From Flavobacterium psychrophilum (GTDB lineage Bacteria; Bacteroidota; Bacteroidia; Flavobacteriales; Flavobacteriaceae), in contig QFQM01000077.1 in the NCBI GenBank assembly GCA_003243255.1, positions 1 through 20,460 on the forward strand: 20,460 nucleotides of DNA. Reading direction: 5' to 3'. Shown piece by piece: positions 17,721 to 20,460 of this stretch; position 1 is the first letter of the stretch, and every line of letters begins with the position of its first letter. A program made the translations under genes and the position numbers. The notes beneath the pieces are model-generated. The model saw only the letters and a program-made list of their open reading frames with translations. It ran no database searches and was not told where the DNA came from.

Positions 17721-17768
17721 GCGGAAAAAATAGGTAGTCTCCAGGGACTGCCTATTTTTGCCGCTTTT
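17721..17768 (+). terminator. Strong terminator between the two giant repeat-protein genes
   Basis: GCGG (17721-17724), one mismatch, AAAAATAGGTAGTC (17726-17739), loop TCCAGG, GACTGCCTATTTTT (17746-17759), mismatch, CCGC (17761-17764), then TTTT. The inner 14-bp stem has a single G-U pair. It lies only 14 bp before the next start codon, so that gene either uses readthrough or has a promoter that I cannot see. Confidence 0.82.
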
Positions 17769-17782
17769 AATAAAAATGCTAA

Positions 17783-20460
17783 ATGAATAAGATTTTTGCT
17801 TTCGGTTTCTTTTTAATGTGCTGCCTTAATGCGATAGGACAAAATGAACCAAATGATTGTGCTGATGCAATCACTATTTGTGGTAATGGAAATTTTTCTT
17901 CCAATGCCAGCGGCTCCGGAACGACTCAGGAAATTTCTTCCTGTGGTGGTTCAGAACATAATTCAATATGGCTAAAAGTAAATATCGTTCAGTCAGGAAC
18001 CTTAGGTTTTGATCTGATACCCAACGATACAGCACTTACTGCGGATTATGATTTTTGGGTATTTCCGGCTAATGCAGTATGTGGTTCTTTAGGTAGCCCT
18101 ATACGTTGTTGTACTACGAACCCAACACTTGCCGGACTTCCAAATAACCATACGGGTATGTATGGTTCAACTACTGTAACGCAGTCCGGACCAGCCGGAA
18201 ATGGTAATGGCTATGTTCGTTGGCTAAACGTTACAGCTGGACAAAGCTATTATATAGCAATTGACAGGCCACATGGTGACGGAGGTTTCCAGATAAACTG
18301 GACAGGTACTGCTACAGCAGGTTCAGGGGCTTTTACTACTCCACCTCCGGCAAATGATCTTGGTGAGGTAAGAACATGCAGTACAACGCCTAATATTGGA
18401 ATTTTTGATTTAGGGGCACTCAGGCCTCAGATTAATGCTGATCAGGTAAACAATACGATTACATTTCATGCTACAAACGCAGACGCTGTCGATGGTGTGT
18501 CGCCTTTGGGAGATATCATTTCTAATACGTCAAACCCTCAACAGGTTTTTGCGAGAGTGGTTAATAATGTGAGTGGTTGCTTTTCGGTTACTGATTTTAC
18601 TTTAAATGTCTACCCTGTTCCCGATGTTGATGTGGCCGTATCACAATCTTTGATATGTCCGGGACAGAATGTTACCGTTACTTTTACGGGTACTGCAAAT
18701 GCTAATTTCCGTTATTCGGTTAACGGTGGCAGTCCTGTGTCAGCAATCCTGGATGCAACAGGAACGTTTGTAGTTAATGAAGCCTTGTCTGTAGATACTA
18801 CTTATTCTTTAGTAGATGCAAGTATAGTAGATGGGACAGGAGTAGTTGTATGTAGCCAAACGCTTAGTGATTCGGCTACCGTTACAGTTGCTACATTACC
18901 TACGGTTACTGTATCGGACAATTCTCCTGTTTGTCAGGGACAGGATGGTACTATTACTTTAAACGGACCTGCTAATGGTTCTGTTGATTATACTATTGGC
19001 AATAGCACTGTGGTGCAAACTATTATTTTAGATGCTTCAGGGCAGAATGCAATCACTATACCTGCGCTTGCAGCAGATACCAATTATACAATTATAAGTA
19101 TTACTGATGCTTCTGCTCCGGGTTGTACTAACAGTGTAAATAATACGGGAACAATTGTTGTTAGTCCTGTTCCTCAAATTACTGCACCACAGCCTATGGA
19201 GGTATGTTCTCCAACACTGGCTCAGTTTGATTTAGATAGTAATAATAATGTAATTTCCGGTGGAAATACAGGATATACAATTACATACCACCTTACGCAG
19301 GCTGATGCTCAGAATGATGTTGCGTCTTTAGCTTCTCCTTATCAGAGTATTGCTGCTAATCAGACGTTGTATGTAAGAGTAGAGTCGGTATCCAATACTT
19401 CATGTGCTAATTACACAACACTTGACCTTGAAACAATACAAGCCCCTGTAGTTAACCCTGCCACACCATTAGAGGCGTGCGCGGACAACTTCGACGGCTT
19501 TGCGTACTTTGATTTAACGCAGGCAGGTGCAGAGATACTAAACGGGCAGAGTGGGCTAACAATCACCTACCACAGCACCCAGGCAGCGGCAGAGTTTGGC
19601 GTAAACCCGATCACGACGGCTTCCAACTACCACAGCGTACTTGGAACAGTCTATGCGAGTGTAGTGCAGACGGCTACCACGACCAACTGCCGCACGGTAG
19701 TGCCTATCCAGTTGATCGTGCACCCAAGGCCAGCAAACCCGGTAATGAGCGCGTATGCACTATGCGATGACGATACGGACGGTTTCCAGGTGTTTGATTT
19801 AACGACCAAAGATTTAGAAGCCACAGGAGGCGATACCACCCTTACGGCAGAGTACTATACCAGCCAGACCGATGCGCAGGGAGGAACTAACCCTATTGCT
19901 ACACCTGGAGCCTACACGAATACCACGGCCAACACCCAGCAGGTATGGGTAGGGGTAATCACAGGCTTTGGCTGCCGCTCGGTAGCAGCATTTAACCTTG
20001 TAGTAAACCCGCTTCCTGTACTGAGCAGCAACCCACTGGACTTTGAAGCGACCGAGTGTGAGGAAGTACCGGGCTCAGGCTGGTTCCATTTAGAGGAGAT
20101 CGCTACGGCAATCACCTACACGGTAACCTTCTATGAGACCCTTGCCTTAGCGCAGGATGGTACAACCACCCCTGAAGGTACGCCATACGAATCAGGCGAT
20201 GGCAATACGATCTATGCCAGGATCACCGATGGCACAACGGGCTGCTGGACCACAGCAGGAGTACTGCTGCATGTCATCCCTGCACCGATCGCGACCCCAC
20301 CGGCACCGATAGCCGAGTGTGATGTAAACCATGACGGCATTGCGGTCTTTGACCTTACGGCAAGCATGCAGGCTATTGAAAACGCTATAGCCGATGTAAC
20401 GGTAACCGCGCACGAGACACCACAGGATGCCGAGCATGGCGTTAACGCCATCCCAAATAC
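17783..20460 (+). CDS. Second giant secreted repeat protein, open at right edge (892 codons visible)
   Basis: The frame from ATG 17783 stays open to the window end, so the C-terminus is missing. The signal peptide is clear ('IFAFGFFLMCCLNAIGQ', cleavage before about Q20). Residues about 26-185 form a PPC/CUB-like beta domain ('CADAITICGNGNFSS', 'SIWLKVNIVQSG', 'DYDFWVFPA', 'YYIAIDRP'), a common N-terminal module of giant flavobacterial secreted proteins. A degenerate repeat starts at C199, two Ig-like domains follow (about 287-465), then ~90-residue repeats opening at C475, C566, C661, C759 and C846. A T9SS sorting domain is expected beyond the window but not seen. GC content jumps at about 19440, at the boundary between the repeats opening at C475 and C566, without a frame break. 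The role is probably surface adhesion or an extracellular structure; I cannot assign a ligand. Confidence 0.9.
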   Translation, partial: MNKIFAFGFFLMCCLNAIGQNEPNDCADAITICGNGNFSSNASGSGTTQEISSCGGSEHNSIWLKVNIVQSGTLGFDLIPNDTALTADYDFWVFPANAVCGSLGSPIRCCTTNPTLAGLPNNHTGMYGSTTVTQSGPAGNGNGYVRWLNVTAGQSYYIAIDRPHGDGGFQINWTGTATAGSGAFTTPPPANDLGEVRTCSTTPNIGIFDLGALRPQINADQVNNTITFHATNADAVDGVSPLGDIISNTSNPQQVFARVVNNVSGCFSVTDFTLNVYPVPDVDVAVSQSLICPGQNVTVTFTGTANANFRYSVNGGSPVSAILDATGTFVVNEALSVDTTYSLVDASIVDGTGVVVCSQTLSDSATVTVATLPTVTVSDNSPVCQGQDGTITLNGPANGSVDYTIGNSTVVQTIILDASGQNAITIPALAADTNYTIISITDASAPGCTNSVNNTGTIVVSPVPQITAPQPMEVCSPTLAQFDLDSNNNVISGGNTGYTITYHLTQADAQNDVASLASPYQSIAANQTLYVRVESVSNTSCANYTTLDLETIQAPVVNPATPLEACADNFDGFAYFDLTQAGAEILNGQSGLTITYHSTQAAAEFGVNPITTASNYHSVLGTVYASVVQTATTTNCRTVVPIQLIVHPRPANPVMSAYALCDDDTDGFQVFDLTTKDLEATGGDTTLTAEYYTSQTDAQGGTNPIATPGAYTNTTANTQQVWVGVITGFGCRSVAAFNLVVNPLPVLSSNPLDFEATECEEVPGSGWFHLEEIATAITYTVTFYETLALAQDGTTTPEGTPYESGDGNTIYARITDGTTGCWTTAGVLLHVIPAPIATPPAPIAECDVNHDGIAVFDLTASMQAIENAIADVTVTAHETPQDAEHGVNAIPN
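19205..20460 (+). repeat. ~90-residue Cys-opened repeats in the second giant gene
   Basis: Repeat openings fall at C475, C566, C661, C759 and C846 (bases 19205, 19478, 19763, 20057, 20318), spaced 87-98 residues apart. Common elements are an opening C-x(4-7)-[DGAW]-x-x-x-[FW][DH]L, then a strand such as 'ITYHxTQAxAE' or 'VTFYETLALAQ', then N/T-P-I-x-T/S, a Y-x-x strand, and a second Cys near 'GC'. The last copy is cut by the window edge, so the array continues. The first copy is AT-rich in codon use and the later ones GC-rich. Confidence 0.85.
19440..20460 (+). other. GC-rich segment inside the second giant gene
   Basis: Hand counts per 60 bases give 25/60 at 18601 and 24/60 at 19261, but 30/60 at 19501, 36/60 at 19921 and 36/60 at 20281. 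Codons shift from A/T-ending to more G/C-ending (ACG, GCG, ACC, GGC, CTG). The reading frame and repeat pattern are continuous across the change. Confidence 0.8.

Noticed and set aside
19440..19480. Frameshift or assembly join as the cause of the GC change
   Set aside because: The plus-strand frame and the repeat pattern both continue unbroken across the point. An assembly artefact cannot be fully excluded without reads.
19651..20451. Several minus-strand open frames near the right edge
   Set aside because: They arise from the GC-rich repeat array of the plus-strand giant gene, where stop codons are rarer on the opposite strand.
15830..20460. CRISPR-like or short tandem DNA repeats
   Set aside because: The repeats are protein-level units of about 250-300 bp with diverged DNA, not short identical repeats with spacers.

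Overview
The window looks like a chromosomal segment of a Flavobacteriaceae species (Flavobacterium-like). The signs are a SusC/SusD pair, a perfect Bacteroidetes -7 promoter element (TAnnTTTG), lipoprotein signals followed by acidic residues, a type IX secretion system (T9SS) type B sorting domain, and AT-rich codon use over most of the window. All genes supported here are on the + strand. I saw no tRNA, rRNA, CRISPR array, insertion sequence or phage gene.

Region 1 (1-6457) is a compact polysaccharide-utilisation locus. It holds the 3' part of a SusC-type TonB-dependent outer-membrane transporter, a SusD-type surface glycan-binding lipoprotein, a GH71/99-like glycoside hydrolase lipoprotein and a periplasmic GH97 (SusB-type) alpha-glucosidase. 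A long hairpin terminator separates susCD from the two hydrolases, and a second one closes the locus. The logic would be surface cleavage, import through SusCD, then periplasmic trimming by GH97. An alpha-glucan is the most likely substrate class, though the exact linkage cannot be read from the sequence.

Region 2 (6566-9422) is a two-gene operon. A membrane-anchored TPR protein with a C-terminal AraC-type DNA-binding domain is followed after one base by a TPR-membrane protein that resembles it but lacks the DNA-binding domain. A terminator follows.

Region 3 (9767 to the right edge) holds two very large secreted repeat proteins. The first (2626 aa) is a mosaic of adhesin-type beta-sandwich domains, FN3-like domains, five copies of an ~86-residue repeat and a T9SS type B sorting domain. 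Two hairpins separate it from the second, which starts at 17783 and is still open at the right edge (892 codons visible). The second carries ~90-residue repeats whose base composition jumps from about 40% to 50-60% GC at a repeat boundary near 19440, without loss of reading frame. This is the most unusual signal in the window.

No clearly new molecular system is evident. The points most worth following are the composition switch inside the second giant gene, the HTH-less partner of the TPR regulator, the Asp at the expected Glu position in the GH71/99-like enzyme, and the terminator inside the polysaccharide locus.
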